64,000 nucleotides of DNA from an uncultured Oscillospiraceae bacterium (lineage in GTDB: Bacteria > Bacillota > Clostridia > Oscillospirales > Oscillospiraceae). Where the stretch lies: assembly GCA_934660965.1 (NCBI GenBank), contig CAKUIM010000002.1, forward strand, positions 1-64,000. Reading direction: 5' to 3'. Under the pieces are notes generated by a model. The model made no database searches. It saw only the letters and a program-made list of their open reading frames with translations, and was not told where the DNA came from. Below are positions 16,300 through 24,615 of this stretch, piece by piece; position 1 is the stretch's first letter; each line of letters starts with the position of its first letter. A program made the position numbers and the translations under genes.

Positions 16300-16329
16300 G
16301 GCCCGGCGGGGTCGCCCGCCGGGCCGCTA
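16300..16329. other. Hairpin in the GC-rich gap after ilvA
   Basis: The 302-bp gap 16226-16527 has no supported gene. It holds a perfect 13-bp stem GCGGCCCGGCGGG/CCCGCCGGGCCGC without a T-run (possible weak terminator or palindromic element), other GC-rich partial palindromes, and the putative rpe promoter. Confidence 0.5.
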
Positions 16330-16405
16330 TCATAGGTGCGGCATCCTCCGTCCTAAGCGGCGCCCGGGCGGGAGAAGCGGGCCGGCGTGGGGCTGCCCGG
16401 GCGGC

Positions 16406-16434
16406 TTGACGGCCTGCTCCGCTTGCTGTATCCT
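16406..16434 (+). promoter_or_regulatory. Possible promoter for rpe-recR
   Basis: TTGACG (16406-16411), 17 bp, TATCCT (16429-16434), about 94 bp upstream of the rpe start. Confidence 0.5.
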
Positions 16435-16527
16435 ATGTGGCAGGCGGCGGCGCGGTGCCCGCCGCATCGGGCGATCCTGCTGTCAGAATAGCACAGTTGT
16501 CTTATATCTTGAAAAAGGAAAGATAAA

Positions 16528-17175
16528 ATGATGATTAAAATCGCTCCTTCTATTCTCTCCGCCGATTTCTGCAACCTGGAATCCGAGATTCATCGCATCC
16601 GCACCGCCGATTGGGTCCATGTGGACGTAATGGACGGCATGTTCGTGCCCAACATCACCATCGGCGTGCCGGTGGTTAAGTCCATCCGCAAGCACACCGA
16701 CATGTTCCTGGACGTCCACCTGATGATCGAGAAGCCCGCGCGCTACATCGAGGCCTTCGCCCGGGCCGGGGCCGATCTGCTCTCCGTCCATCTAGAGGCC
16801 GACCACCCCACCCGCATTGCCGAGGCTCTGCGCATCATGGAGGAAAACGGCGTGAAGAAGGCGGTAGCCCTGCGGCCCATCACCTCCCCGGAGGCCATCC
16901 TGCCCTACATTGAGCAGCTTGACATGGTTCTTGTCATGACGGTGGAGCCGGGCTTCGGCGGCCAGTCCTTCATGGACGGGCAGCTGCCCGTCATCCGCCG
17001 GGTGCGGGAGATCATCAACCAGTATAACCCCGCCTGCGACCTGGAGGTGGACGGCGGCATCAACCCCGCCACCGCCCGCAAGGTCGTGGAGGCCGGGGCA
17101 AACGTACTGGTGGCCGGCTCGGCGGTGTACGGCGCGCCGGATATTGGTCTTGCAATCGAGTCCCTTCGGGGCTGA
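16528..17175 (+). CDS. rpe: Ribulose-phosphate 3-epimerase
   Basis: TIM-barrel epimerase interconverting ribulose 5-phosphate and xylulose 5-phosphate. The 215-residue length is normal; the motifs are complete: IAPSILSADF (4-13), HVDVMDGMFVPNITIG (metal and catalytic Asp), FLDVHLMIEKP, VMTVEPGFGGQSF and LEVDGGIN. Two adjacent ATGs begin the frame; AAAGGAAAG precedes them. recR follows 58 bp later. Confidence 0.96.
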   Translation: MMIKIAPSILSADFCNLESEIHRIRTADWVHVDVMDGMFVPNITIGVPVVKSIRKHTDMFLDVHLMIEKPARYIEAFARAGADLLSVHLEADHPTRIAEALRIMEENGVKKAVALRPITSPEAILPYIEQLDMVLVMTVEPGFGGQSFMDGQLPVIRRVREIINQYNPACDLEVDGGINPATARKVVEAGANVLVAGSAVYGAPDIGLAIESLRG

Positions 17176-17233
17176 TTGCCAAGACAGTTCTACATTATAT
17201 AATATATCATTTCAGCGAAAAGGAGGCCCCGTT

Positions 17234-17836
17234 ATGGACTGTTTTCCCCCCGCCCTGGAGGTGCTGGTGGACCAATTCGCCCGCCTGCCCGGCATCGGCC
17301 GGAAGAGCGCCCAGCGGTTGGCCTTCTTCCTGCTTGACCGCCCGGACGAGGAAGCCAGGGCCTTTGCCGACGCCATTTTAGAGGCCAAGTCGTCCATCTC
17401 CTGCTGCCCGGTGTGCCAGAACCTCACCGAGGGGGACGGCCCCTGCGCCCTGTGCGCCAGCCCCCGGCGGGATGCCGGACTGATCTGCGTGGTGGCCGAG
17501 CCCAAGGACGTGGTGGCCCTGGAGCGGGGTCGGGAGTACCAGGGGCTCTACCATGTGCTCCACGGGGTCATCTCCCCCATGAACCATGTGGGGCCGGACG
17601 ATCTGCGCATTCGGGAGCTGCTCGCTCGGGTGGGCGCAGGCGGCGTGCGGGAGGTCATCATGGCCACCAATCCCGACACCGAGGGGGAAGCCACCGCCAT
17701 GTACCTCTCCCGGCTGCTGCGCCCCTTCTGCGTGCGCGTCACCCGCCTGGCCTACGGCATCCCGGTGGGCAGCCATCTGGAATTTGCCGACGACGCCACC
17801 CTCATGCGGGCCCTGGAGGGCCGGCGGGACATGTAA
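17234..17836 (+). CDS. recR: Recombination protein RecR
   Basis: Recombinational repair mediator acting with RecO/RecF at gaps. All parts are visible in 200 residues: helix-hairpin-helix (LPGIGRKSAQRLAFFLL, about 17-33), C4 zinc finger (CPVC...CALC, about 57-75), Toprim domain with EPKDVVALE and ATNPDTEGEATAMYL, and the Walker-B-like C-terminus (LAYGIPVGSHLEFADDATL). ATG 17234 follows AAGGAGG; the longer frame from 17144 overlaps rpe and is a shadow. A strong terminator follows. Confidence 0.97.
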   Translation: MDCFPPALEVLVDQFARLPGIGRKSAQRLAFFLLDRPDEEARAFADAILEAKSSISCCPVCQNLTEGDGPCALCASPRRDAGLICVVAEPKDVVALERGREYQGLYHVLHGVISPMNHVGPDDLRIRELLARVGAGGVREVIMATNPDTEGEATAMYLSRLLRPFCVRVTRLAYGIPVGSHLEFADDATLMRALEGRRDM

Positions 17837-18009
17837 ATACGCAGAAAGCCCGGCAGGCCATACGGCCCGCCGGGCTTTTCTGATTCTGTTACAGTCTCCC
17901 CCTGCTCCCGCAGCTGGGCGATGAGCATCCGGTCCCGCCAGGCGGTGATTTCCTCCCGGATGGTGCCGCTGCCAAGGCATGTCACCCGCTGAATGTCCGC
18001 TGCGTTCAT
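17752..18009 (-). pseudogene. Remnant of a 3-hydroxyacyl-CoA dehydrogenase
   Basis: The frame opens MNAADIQRVTCLGSGTI, the NAD-binding start of lambda-crystallin-type 3-hydroxyacyl-CoA/carnitine dehydrogenases. It then jumps straight to REEITAWRDRMLIAQLREQG, which resembles the C-terminal helix of the same family, and reads on into the recR terminator and 3' end. About 270 residues of Rossmann and helical domain are missing, so no dehydrogenase activity is possible. The start has a weak ribosome site (AGGCGGGA) 19 bp after the CoA-transferase stop, placing the lost gene as last in the catabolic operon. Assigning the second half to the same family is an inference. Confidence 0.6.
17845..17880 (+). 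terminator. Terminator after recR
   Basis: Stem AAAGCCCGGC(A)GGCC with GGCC(C)GCCGGGCTTT and a 4-base loop, then TT. It lies within the tail of the minus-strand dehydrogenase remnant and could also end that transcript. Confidence 0.85.
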
Positions 18010-18028
18010 GCATTTCCCGCCTTTTGAT

Positions 18029-19507
18029 TCAGTCCAGCCTCATGGTGCCGGTATCATGCAGGCGACGGTGCCAGGAATAGGGGTCGTCCGTGGAAATCGG
18101 GTGGTGTCCGCCCTGGACGCACCCCCGCGCAAGCTCCGCCTCCATCTGGGGGCGGTAGTCCGGGTGGACGCAGGCTTCCAGGATGGCCCGGGCGCATTCC
18201 AGGTCGTCCTTCCCCCGCAGATCGGCCGTGCCCCACTCGCTGATGACCACGTCCACATCGTGGTGGACGATGTCCACATGGGGGGTCTGGGGCACGAAGC
18301 AGGAGATGGCACCATTCTTGCGCGCCGAGGGCAGCAGCAGCACCGAAAGGCCGGCGCTTGCAGCAAAGGCAGCGCCGCCGCCGATGCCGTTGACCACCTG
18401 GCGGCCCATAATATGGCTCGCGTTGACGTTTCCGAAGAGGTCTGCCTCCACGCCGGTGTTCAGTGCCAGAATGCCCAGGGACGAGGCCGCGGCGGTGCTG
18501 TTGCACACCTCCATGCTGCGCAGTACCAAGTGCTCGGAAAGCTCCCCGCCCAGCGCCCCCATGATTCGGCGGGCCTCCGGCGTCGTCACCACCGAGCCGC
18601 CGGAGAGGGTCTTTGCCTTCCCCGCGGCAAGCAGCTCCAGCATGTCCTCCTGGAGCGCCCCGCAGAAAAACTCGATGTCCCGGTAATCACGCTCCCGGAA
18701 GGCGGAGAGAATCGCCCGGGACAGCCCGCCGATGCCCGTCTGGATGGGGGGCAGCGCCCGGCCCGGGTACTCCCCGTCCAAAAAGGCGAAGAGATTGCGG
18801 CAGATGGCAAGCTCCTGGCCGGTAGGCTCGGTTTTCACCGGCGTCTCGTCCGGCGTATCCGACCACACCACGGCGGCCACCCGGGCGAGGTCAATCACCA
18901 TCTCCCCCGCGCCGATGCGCTCCCCCGCCCAATCAAGGCTCCGGCCCGCGTGAGCCGGGGAGGCATAGATGTCATGCACTCCCGCAAGGCACCCGGGCTG
19001 GGCGGTATTGACCTCCAGAATGATTTTTGCAGCCCGGGCGCACAGAAGATCGCTCATGCCCACCGACGAGGTGAGAATCGCCCGGCCGTCTGCGCGAACG
19101 CCCATCACCTCCACAATGGCCACATCCGGCACGCCGAAGGCCCCGGCGGCAAACAGCCGGGGCATTCTCGCCATGGGCGCCTCCACATAATGGAGCCCCC
19201 CGCCGTTTGCCAGGCGGCGCATCTGCCCTGCCTGGGTAAAGGGGGCGCGGCGGCGCACGATGCCGCTCTCCGCCAGGGCGTTTTCCAGCCCCTGGCCCAG
19301 CTGGGCGGCGGCGATGAGGTCAATGTGATGGATGTCCCCCGCCTGGCCCCGCTCCGCCAGGGCGGCAAGCACCGCCTTGGGGTCGCCGGCGCCGGTGTAG
19401 CCGGAGGCGGCCACCACCGCCCCCTCGGGAATCATGGCCGCCGCCTGGGCGGCAGTGCATACCTTGCCGCGCAGCGCCGCCGGGATGTCGAAGAGTCCGC
19501 CGCTCAC
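18029..19507 (-). CDS. Acetyl-CoA hydrolase/CoA-transferase family protein with altered active site
   Basis: A 492-residue protein of the family I CoA-transferase group (Cat1/AarC/Ach1-like). Family features: GIGGLSRAIL (258-267), SGGSVVTTPEARR, CNSTAAASSLGILALNTGVE, and GNVNASHIMGRQVVNGIGGG. In the alignment I recall, the catalytic Glu of the TEVLQD motif falls on Gly283 (FCGALQED), so ordinary CoA transfer may be impaired. The ATG overlaps the stop of the upstream lyase (ATGA), implying translational coupling. Context suggests activation of a 3-oxo acid released by the lyase/thiolase steps. Confidence 0.85.
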   Translation of the reverse strand: MSGGLFDIPAALRGKVCTAAQAAAMIPEGAVVAASGYTGAGDPKAVLAALAERGQAGDIHHIDLIAAAQLGQGLENALAESGIVRRRAPFTQAGQMRRLANGGGLHYVEAPMARMPRLFAAGAFGVPDVAIVEVMGVRADGRAILTSSVGMSDLLCARAAKIILEVNTAQPGCLAGVHDIYASPAHAGRSLDWAGERIGAGEMVIDLARVAAVVWSDTPDETPVKTEPTGQELAICRNLFAFLDGEYPGRALPPIQTGIGGLSRAILSAFRERDYRDIEFFCGALQEDMLELLAAGKAKTLSGGSVVTTPEARRIMGALGGELSEHLVLRSMEVCNSTAAASSLGILALNTGVEADLFGNVNASHIMGRQVVNGIGGGAAFAASAGLSVLLLPSARKNGAISCFVPQTPHVDIVHHDVDVVISEWGTADLRGKDDLECARAILEACVHPDYRPQMEAELARGCVQGGHHPISTDDPYSWHRRLHDTGTMRLD

Positions 19508-20484
19508 AGCGCGGCTCCCCCGGCGGCCGCCACCACAAAGGAATCGAGCTTCCGGCCCAGCAGCTCCTCCGTCCGGACACCCGCAGCCAGCAGGGCCTGC
19601 TGGCTGATGCCGGTGGTGTAGCCGTCCATCCGCTCGAGCATGCCGGCAAAGTCCTCGGTAGACACAAGGCCGGTGCGGCCGTGCTCAAAGTAGTAGTCGC
19701 CGGTGCCCTTCACGCTCACGCCGTCCATGCGGTTGGCGGGCTGGCCGCCCACGCCGCCCAGGGTGCACTCAAACTGGCGGATGCCCTCGCCCAGGGCCGC
19801 ATAGTAGCTTGCCATGCCCATGCCGTTGATATCGTGGATGTGGAGCACATGCCTGCGAGGGTCGGGCCAGCGGCGCATGATCTCGGCGCAGTAGTGCGCC
19901 ATCTCGTCCGGCGCGGCAGCGCCGTCGGGGTCGGAGTGCTCAATCTCGTCAAAGCCCATGTCGAAAAGCCGGCCGGAGAACTCATAGGCCTTCTCCAGGG
20001 GCATCTTGCCCTCGATGGGGCAGCCGAAGATGGTGCCCACGTTGGCGGCCACCCGCTCCACGCCGCCCTGATGGAGCAGCGCGACCAGCTCCTCGGCCTC
20101 TTTGAAAAGCTCCTCATGGGTGCGGTTCATGTTCTTGCGGGCGTAGGACGCGCTGGTGGCAATCTGTCCGGTGAGCACCCGGTGGATGGGGGCCCCCTTC
20201 TCCTTGAGGGCCAGGGCCCGGTCCACCGCCCGGCGGTTGAGGGCCAGGAAGGTGTACTCCACCCCCTTGACCTGGGGCAGGCGCAGGGCAAACTCGTCAA
20301 TCTCCCGGAACTGGGGCAGATAGCCCGGGTGGGCGAAGGAGCCCACCTCAATCTTGCGCACCCCGGCCCGGATGAGCATGTCCAGCAGCTCCAGCCGGTG
20401 CTCCAGAGTCATATAGTGCTCTTCGTGCTGCAGGCCGTCCCGCAGCGTGGTGTCAATGAGGGAGACATATTCTCTCTCTGCCAT
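19504..20484 (-). CDS. HMG-CoA-lyase-like DRE-TIM metallolyase
   Basis: A TIM-barrel enzyme of the DRE-TIM family, 326 residues from ATG 20484 (ribosome site AAAGGAGAG). It retains the DTTLRDGLQHE signature (11-21) and the metal-binding HIHD (215-218), so carbon-carbon lyase or Claisen-type chemistry is likely. In HMG-CoA lyase the glycine-rich loop carries the catalytic Cys (GLGGCP); here the loop reads GVGGQP with Gln at 248, followed by NRMDG. It is therefore probably not a classical HMG-CoA lyase. A stem-loop terminator separates it from the thiolase gene; its stop overlaps the CoA-transferase start. Confidence 0.85.
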   Translation of the reverse strand: MAEREYVSLIDTTLRDGLQHEEHYMTLEHRLELLDMLIRAGVRKIEVGSFAHPGYLPQFREIDEFALRLPQVKGVEYTFLALNRRAVDRALALKEKGAPIHRVLTGQIATSASYARKNMNRTHEELFKEAEELVALLHQGGVERVAANVGTIFGCPIEGKMPLEKAYEFSGRLFDMGFDEIEHSDPDGAAAPDEMAHYCAEIMRRWPDPRRHVLHIHDINGMGMASYYAALGEGIRQFECTLGGVGGQPANRMDGVSVKGTGDYYFEHGRTGLVSTEDFAGMLERMDGYTTGISQQALLAAGVRTEELLGRKLDSFVVAAAGGAAL

Positions 20485-20560
20485 AGTCGCTCTCTCCTTT
20501 CGGGCGCGCCCTCCGCCGGAGGCCGGGGGCTGCCGCCCTTCTTGCACGTCATGATCCGGG

Positions 20561-20590
20561 AAAAAGGGGCCGGACGCTGTGTCCGGCCCC
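20561..20590 (-). terminator. Intra-operon terminator/attenuator after the thiolase gene
   Basis: Minus-strand stem GGGGCCGGAC/GTCCGGCCCC (arms at 20566-20575 and 20581-20590, loop 5) with a following T5 tract (20561-20565). It may reduce expression of the lyase and CoA-transferase relative to upstream genes. Confidence 0.75.
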
Positions 20591-20602
20591 TCCCGTAAGG
20601 TC

Positions 20603-21781
20603 TTAGCCGGCGTTCTCCACCAGCAGGGATACGCCCTGGCCGCCGCCGCAGCAGAAGGTCACAAGACCCATGCCCGCGCCCCGGCGGCGCAGCTCGTACA
20701 CCATCTTGGTCACCAGCACGCCGCCGGTGGCCGCCAGCGGGTGGCCAAGGGCAATGGCGCCGCCGTTGGGGTTGAGGCGGTCAACGTCCATGCCCAGCTC
20801 GCGGATGCAGGCCAGGGACTGGGGCGCAAAGGCCTCATTCATCTCGATAAGGTCAATGTCGGAAAGGGCCATGCCCTTCTTCTTGAGAAGCTTCTGGGTG
20901 GCCGCCACCGGGCCAATGCCCATATAGCTGGGGTCAACGCCGGCAGAAGTGAAGCCCGCGATGTAGCCCAGGATGGGGCAGCCCAGGGCCTTGGCACGGC
21001 TCTCCTCCATGAGGATGACCGCGCTGGCGCCGTCGCTGTTGGGGGAGCTGTTGCCGGCGGTGGCCACGCCGTCGCTCTTGAAGGCGGGCTTGAGCTTGGC
21101 AAGGGTCTCCATGGTGCAGTCCCGGCGGAACACCTCGTCGGTGTCCACAAGCTTGGCGCTGCCTCCCTTGCTGGCGGGAATCTCCACGGGGACGATCTGC
21201 TCGTTGAAGTAGCCGTTGTCCCAGGCGCGGGTGGCCTTGCGGTGGCTCTCCACGGCGAAGGCGTCGCACTCCTCGCGGGTGATGCCGTAGCGCTCGGCCA
21301 GGTTCTCGGCGGTGATGCCCATGTGGGGGTTTCCCACGCTGTCCGGGGCCAGCATGGACTTGCCGCGGAAGGCGGGGGGCGTCATGTCATGGAGGCGGGT
21401 CTGCTGCATGAGGACGTAGGGCCGGTTGGAGTCGGACTCCACGCCGCCGGCCAGCACGCACTCGGCGTCGCCGGCGCGGATGAGGGCGTCAGCCAGGGAG
21501 ATGGCGGTCAGGGAGGTGCCGCAGCGCCGGTCGATAGTGAAGGCGGGCACGGTGATGGGCAGGCCGCCCTCCAGGGAGGCAAAGCGGGCCATGTTGGAAA
21601 TATCGTGGGCGTAGAGGTTGCCGTAGATGACCTCGTCCACCTCGCTGCCCTGAATACCGGCGCGGCGCACGGCCTCACCGATGACCAGGGCGGCCATGCT
21701 GTGGGCCGCTACGGGGGAGAGAACGCCGCGGATCCGGCCAACAGGGGTACGGGCGGCGGCAACAATCGCAGTTCTTCTCAT
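20603..21781 (-). CDS. Thiolase (acyl-CoA acetyltransferase family)
   Basis: A 392-residue thiolase, of normal length. The nucleophilic Cys lies in TIDRRCGTSLTAI (FadA-like context, with Asp in place of the usual Asn three residues before Cys); NEAFAPQSLA, GGAIALGHPLAATGG and FCCGGGQG supply the remaining catalytic His and Cys. Likely reaction: thiolytic cleavage of a 3-oxoacyl-CoA in a catabolic route. MRRTAIVAAARTPVG at 21781 is the canonical start, after AAGGAGTG. The cyclase stop is 17 bp upstream. Confidence 0.93.
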   Translation of the reverse strand: MRRTAIVAAARTPVGRIRGVLSPVAAHSMAALVIGEAVRRAGIQGSEVDEVIYGNLYAHDISNMARFASLEGGLPITVPAFTIDRRCGTSLTAISLADALIRAGDAECVLAGGVESDSNRPYVLMQQTRLHDMTPPAFRGKSMLAPDSVGNPHMGITAENLAERYGITREECDAFAVESHRKATRAWDNGYFNEQIVPVEIPASKGGSAKLVDTDEVFRRDCTMETLAKLKPAFKSDGVATAGNSSPNSDGASAVILMEESRAKALGCPILGYIAGFTSAGVDPSYMGIGPVAATQKLLKKKGMALSDIDLIEMNEAFAPQSLACIRELGMDVDRLNPNGGAIALGHPLAATGGVLVTKMVYELRRRGAGMGLVTFCCGGGQGVSLLVENAG

Positions 21782-21798
21782 AATTATATCACTCCTTG

Positions 21799-22587
21799 TC
21801 AATCAACGGTTTCATCATCCACAATGGCAAAAGCGCGCACCCATGCGCCGCTGGCGCGGTCCACCTTGATGGGCACGCCGCAGAACTTGAAGCCAAAGGG
21901 GGGCAGCTTTTCCAGGTTGTTGAGCTTCTCATACTGGATGTACGCCTTCTCGGCCCCGGCCTTGTGGCCCTCCCAGCATACCATGGGGTCGCCGGTCTTC
22001 TGGAACTCCGCCTCGGCGTACTCCCGTGGGACGTCCCAGCTCCAGGCGTCGGTACCCACGGCGTGGATACCCTGGTCGATGAGCCAGAGGGTGGCCTCGC
22101 GGCCCACGCCGCAGCCCTTCTGGAGGTACTTCTCGGTGCCCCAGGCGGACATGGCGTTGGTGCGCAGACACAGCACGTCGCCGTACTTGGGGGTGTAGCC
22201 GATCTTGTCGAAGTACTCCTGGAAGTCCTTGGAGGTACACTGATAGCCGTCGGGCTTGTCGTAGAAGTCCACCATCACGCCGTCGCCCATGCACCACTCC
22301 AGGGGGACCTCATCCACCGTCCAGGCGGGCTCGCCGCCGTTCATGGTGGGGTGGAAGTGATAGGGGGCGTCCACATGGGTGCCGGTGTGGGTGCTCAGCT
22401 CAATCTGCTCGATGGCCCAGCCATGGCCGTCGATGAGCTGCTCCCGCGTAAGGCCGGGATAGGCCGCCAGGAAGGTGGTGACGGACTCGTCGTCCGTGTG
22501 GCGGCGGTAGCGGATCTTGGGGATCTGGACGGGCCGGTCCACGGGCAGGCCGTCCACGATGCTGACGCTCAGATCAATGATTTTCAT
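21799..22587 (-). CDS. Cyclase-family (PF04199) metal-dependent hydrolase
   Basis: A 262-residue protein with the HTGTHVDAPYHF metal-binding motif (about 80-91) shared by kynurenine formamidase, isatin hydrolase and other members of the cyclase family; these hydrolyse amides, lactams or lactones using Mn or Zn. A second conserved piece, GTDAWSWD, is present. The start ATG 22587 begins MKIIDLSVSIVDG; the longer frame overlaps the ABC gene. It is in the ABC-transporter/thiolase operon, so it may open a cyclic or amide-linked imported substrate (inference). Confidence 0.85.
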   Translation of the reverse strand: MKIIDLSVSIVDGLPVDRPVQIPKIRYRRHTDDESVTTFLAAYPGLTREQLIDGHGWAIEQIELSTHTGTHVDAPYHFHPTMNGGEPAWTVDEVPLEWCMGDGVMVDFYDKPDGYQCTSKDFQEYFDKIGYTPKYGDVLCLRTNAMSAWGTEKYLQKGCGVGREATLWLIDQGIHAVGTDAWSWDVPREYAEAEFQKTGDPMVCWEGHKAGAEKAYIQYEKLNNLEKLPPFGFKFCGVPIKVDRASGAWVRAFAIVDDETVD

Positions 22588-22625
22588 AGTCTCTTGTTCC
22601 CTTCTCTTGCGCTCTGCCGCGCCCC

Positions 22626-23588
22626 TCACAGCTTGCCGGCCATGGGGCAGGCGCACCAGTGGCCGGGGGCGATCTCCTTGAGGGAGCACTCCGCCTCGGC
22701 GCAGGCCTTGGTGGCGTAGGGGCAGCGGGGAGCGAACCGGCAGCCGGGCTTGGGATCGATGGGGGAGGTCAGCTCGCCGGTGAGCATCTCGTTTTCCAGG
22801 TTGTGGTGGCCCAGCTCCGGGATGGGGATAGCCGCCAGCAGCGCCTTGGTATAGGGGTGGGCGGGGTTTGCGAACAGCTCCCGGGAGGTAGCCCGCTCAA
22901 TCATCTGGCCCAGGTACATCACGGCGATCTCGTCGGAGATGTGCTTGACCACCGAGAGGTTGTGGGTGATGAAGAGATAAGTAAGGCCCATCTGCTCCTG
23001 CAAGTCCATCATCAGGTTCAGGACCTGGGCCTGGATGGACACGTCCAGGGCGGACACCGGCTCGTCGCACACCACGAAGCGGGGGTTGACGGACAGCGCC
23101 CGGGCGATGCCGATACGCTGACGGCGGCCGCCGTCCATCTCATGGGGGTAGACGGTGGCGTAGCGATCCACAAGGCCCACGGTGTGCATGAGCTCATAGG
23201 TGCGCTCCTCCACCTCGTCGGCACTCTTGCACAGGTGATGGAACTTGATGGGCTCGGAAATGGTCTCAAAGACGGTCTTGCGGGGGTCGAGGGAGGCGTA
23301 GGGGTCCTGGAAGACAATCTGCATCTTCCGGCGCAGTTCCATAGACTCCTTCTTGTCGCAGTTGAGGATATTCTTGCCCTCGAAAATCACCTCGCCGGAG
23401 GTGGCGGGCAGCAGCCGCAGAATGGTGCGGCCCAGGGTAGACTTGCCGCAGCCCGACTCGCCCACCACGCCCAGGGTCTTGCCCGCGTCGATGGAGAAGG
23501 TCACATCGTCCACTGCGTGGAGCTTGCCGCGGGGGGTATCAAAATACTTTTTCAGGGACCTGCACGCAAGGATCGGCTCGCTCATCAT
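22626..23588 (-). CDS. Peptide/nickel-type ABC transporter ATP-binding protein (OppF-like)
   Basis: Second ATPase of a dipeptide-type importer, 320 residues. Walker A is GESGCGKST (about 44-52), the signature is MDGGRRQR in place of LSGGQ, Walker B is FVVCDEPVSALDVS, and a C-terminal Cys-rich oligopeptide-transporter extension follows (GCRFAPRCPYATKACAEAEC). Two ATGs (23588, 23585) overlap the oppD-like stop, so translation is coupled. The cyclase gene follows after 38 bp. Confidence 0.93.
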   Translation of the reverse strand: MMSEPILACRSLKKYFDTPRGKLHAVDDVTFSIDAGKTLGVVGESGCGKSTLGRTILRLLPATSGEVIFEGKNILNCDKKESMELRRKMQIVFQDPYASLDPRKTVFETISEPIKFHHLCKSADEVEERTYELMHTVGLVDRYATVYPHEMDGGRRQRIGIARALSVNPRFVVCDEPVSALDVSIQAQVLNLMMDLQEQMGLTYLFITHNLSVVKHISDEIAVMYLGQMIERATSRELFANPAHPYTKALLAAIPIPELGHHNLENEMLTGELTSPIDPKPGCRFAPRCPYATKACAEAECSLKEIAPGHWCACPMAGKL

Positions 23589-24604
23589 GCACCCTCCTTT
23601 TCCGCAGCCTCTGCGCCGGCGCGCTCGCCCGGGTGATAGAGGCAGCACTTGATCTCATGGGTGCCGCTGCGCACCGCTTCGATCTCCCCGGTCTTGCACG
23701 CCTCGGTGCAGTGGGGGCAGCGGGGATGGAACTTGCAGCCGTCCGGCAGGGCGGTGGGCTCGGGCATCAGGCCGTCGATGGGATGCAGGCGGCGGCTCTC
23801 CACCCGGATGTTGGGGATGGAGCGGAACAGGCCCACCGTGTAGGGGTGATGGGTGCGCTTGGGGTCAAACACATCCTCCACCGTGCCGTACTCCACGATC
23901 TCGCCGGCGTACATAATGGCCACATAGTCGCAGATGTCCGCCACGACGCCCAGGTCGTGGGTAATCATCAGCATGGAGGAGCCCAGCTCCCGGCGCAGAC
24001 GGCGCATCATGTTGAGCACCTGGGCCTGGATGGTCACGTCCAGGGCAGTGGTGGGCTCGTCGGCAATGAGAAGCTCCGGGTTGCAGGCAATGGCAATGGC
24101 GATGACCACGCGCTGCTTCATGCCGCCGGAGAACTGATGGGGATACTCGTCCATGCGGGAGGCGGGGATGCCCACCATCTCCAGCAGACGGCCGATCTCG
24201 TCGTCCAGCTCCTTGCCCTTGAGGTGCTCCCGGTGGAGCTTCAAGACCTCTGCAATCTGGTCCTTGACGGTGAGCACGGGGTTGAGACTGGTCATGGGGT
24301 CCTGGAAGATCATGGAGATGCGGCCGCCGCGGATCTTGCGCATCTCCGCCTCGGTCTTCTCCAGAAGGTTCTGTCCCTCAAAGTAAATCTCGCCGCCGGC
24401 CACCTTGCCGGTGAACTTGGGCAGCAGCCGCAGCACGGTCAGCGCCGTGGTGGTCTTGCCCGCGCCCGTCTCACCCACAAGGCCCAGAGTCCTGCCCTTG
24501 GGGATGGTCAGGGAAATATTGTTTACCGCGTGCACCACCTCGTCCTCGGTGACGAACTGGACGGTGAGGTTGCGGATATCCAGCAGAATTTCTTGATTTT
24601 CCAT
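23585..24604 (-). CDS. Peptide-type ABC transporter ATP-binding protein (OppD-like)
   Basis: First ATPase of the importer, 339 residues: Walker A GETGAGKTT (about 42-50), signature FSGGMKQRV, Walker B LLIADEPTTALDVT, H-loop MITHDLGVV, and the oligopeptide-type C-terminal Cys cluster (GCKFHPRCPHCTEAC), found in transporters of dipeptides and related solutes. ATG 24604 is preceded by GGGGGCAG and lies 11 bp after the permease stop. Confidence 0.93.
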   Translation of the reverse strand: MENQEILLDIRNLTVQFVTEDEVVHAVNNISLTIPKGRTLGLVGETGAGKTTTALTVLRLLPKFTGKVAGGEIYFEGQNLLEKTEAEMRKIRGGRISMIFQDPMTSLNPVLTVKDQIAEVLKLHREHLKGKELDDEIGRLLEMVGIPASRMDEYPHQFSGGMKQRVVIAIAIACNPELLIADEPTTALDVTIQAQVLNMMRRLRRELGSSMLMITHDLGVVADICDYVAIMYAGEIVEYGTVEDVFDPKRTHHPYTVGLFRSIPNIRVESRRLHPIDGLMPEPTALPDGCKFHPRCPHCTEACKTGEIEAVRSGTHEIKCCLYHPGERAGAEAAEKEGA

Positions 24605-24615
24605 GGTCTGCCCCC

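Noticed and set aside
16226..16527. Possible small gene or RNA in the GC-rich gap before rpe
   Set aside because: Only short shadow frames and palindromes are present; nothing resembles a tRNA or known RNA fold.
20603..21781. Thiolase active-site change (Asp in place of Asn three residues before Cys)
   Set aside because: The nucleophilic Cys, NEAF, GHP and CxGGG motifs are all intact, so the substitution alone does not suggest altered function.
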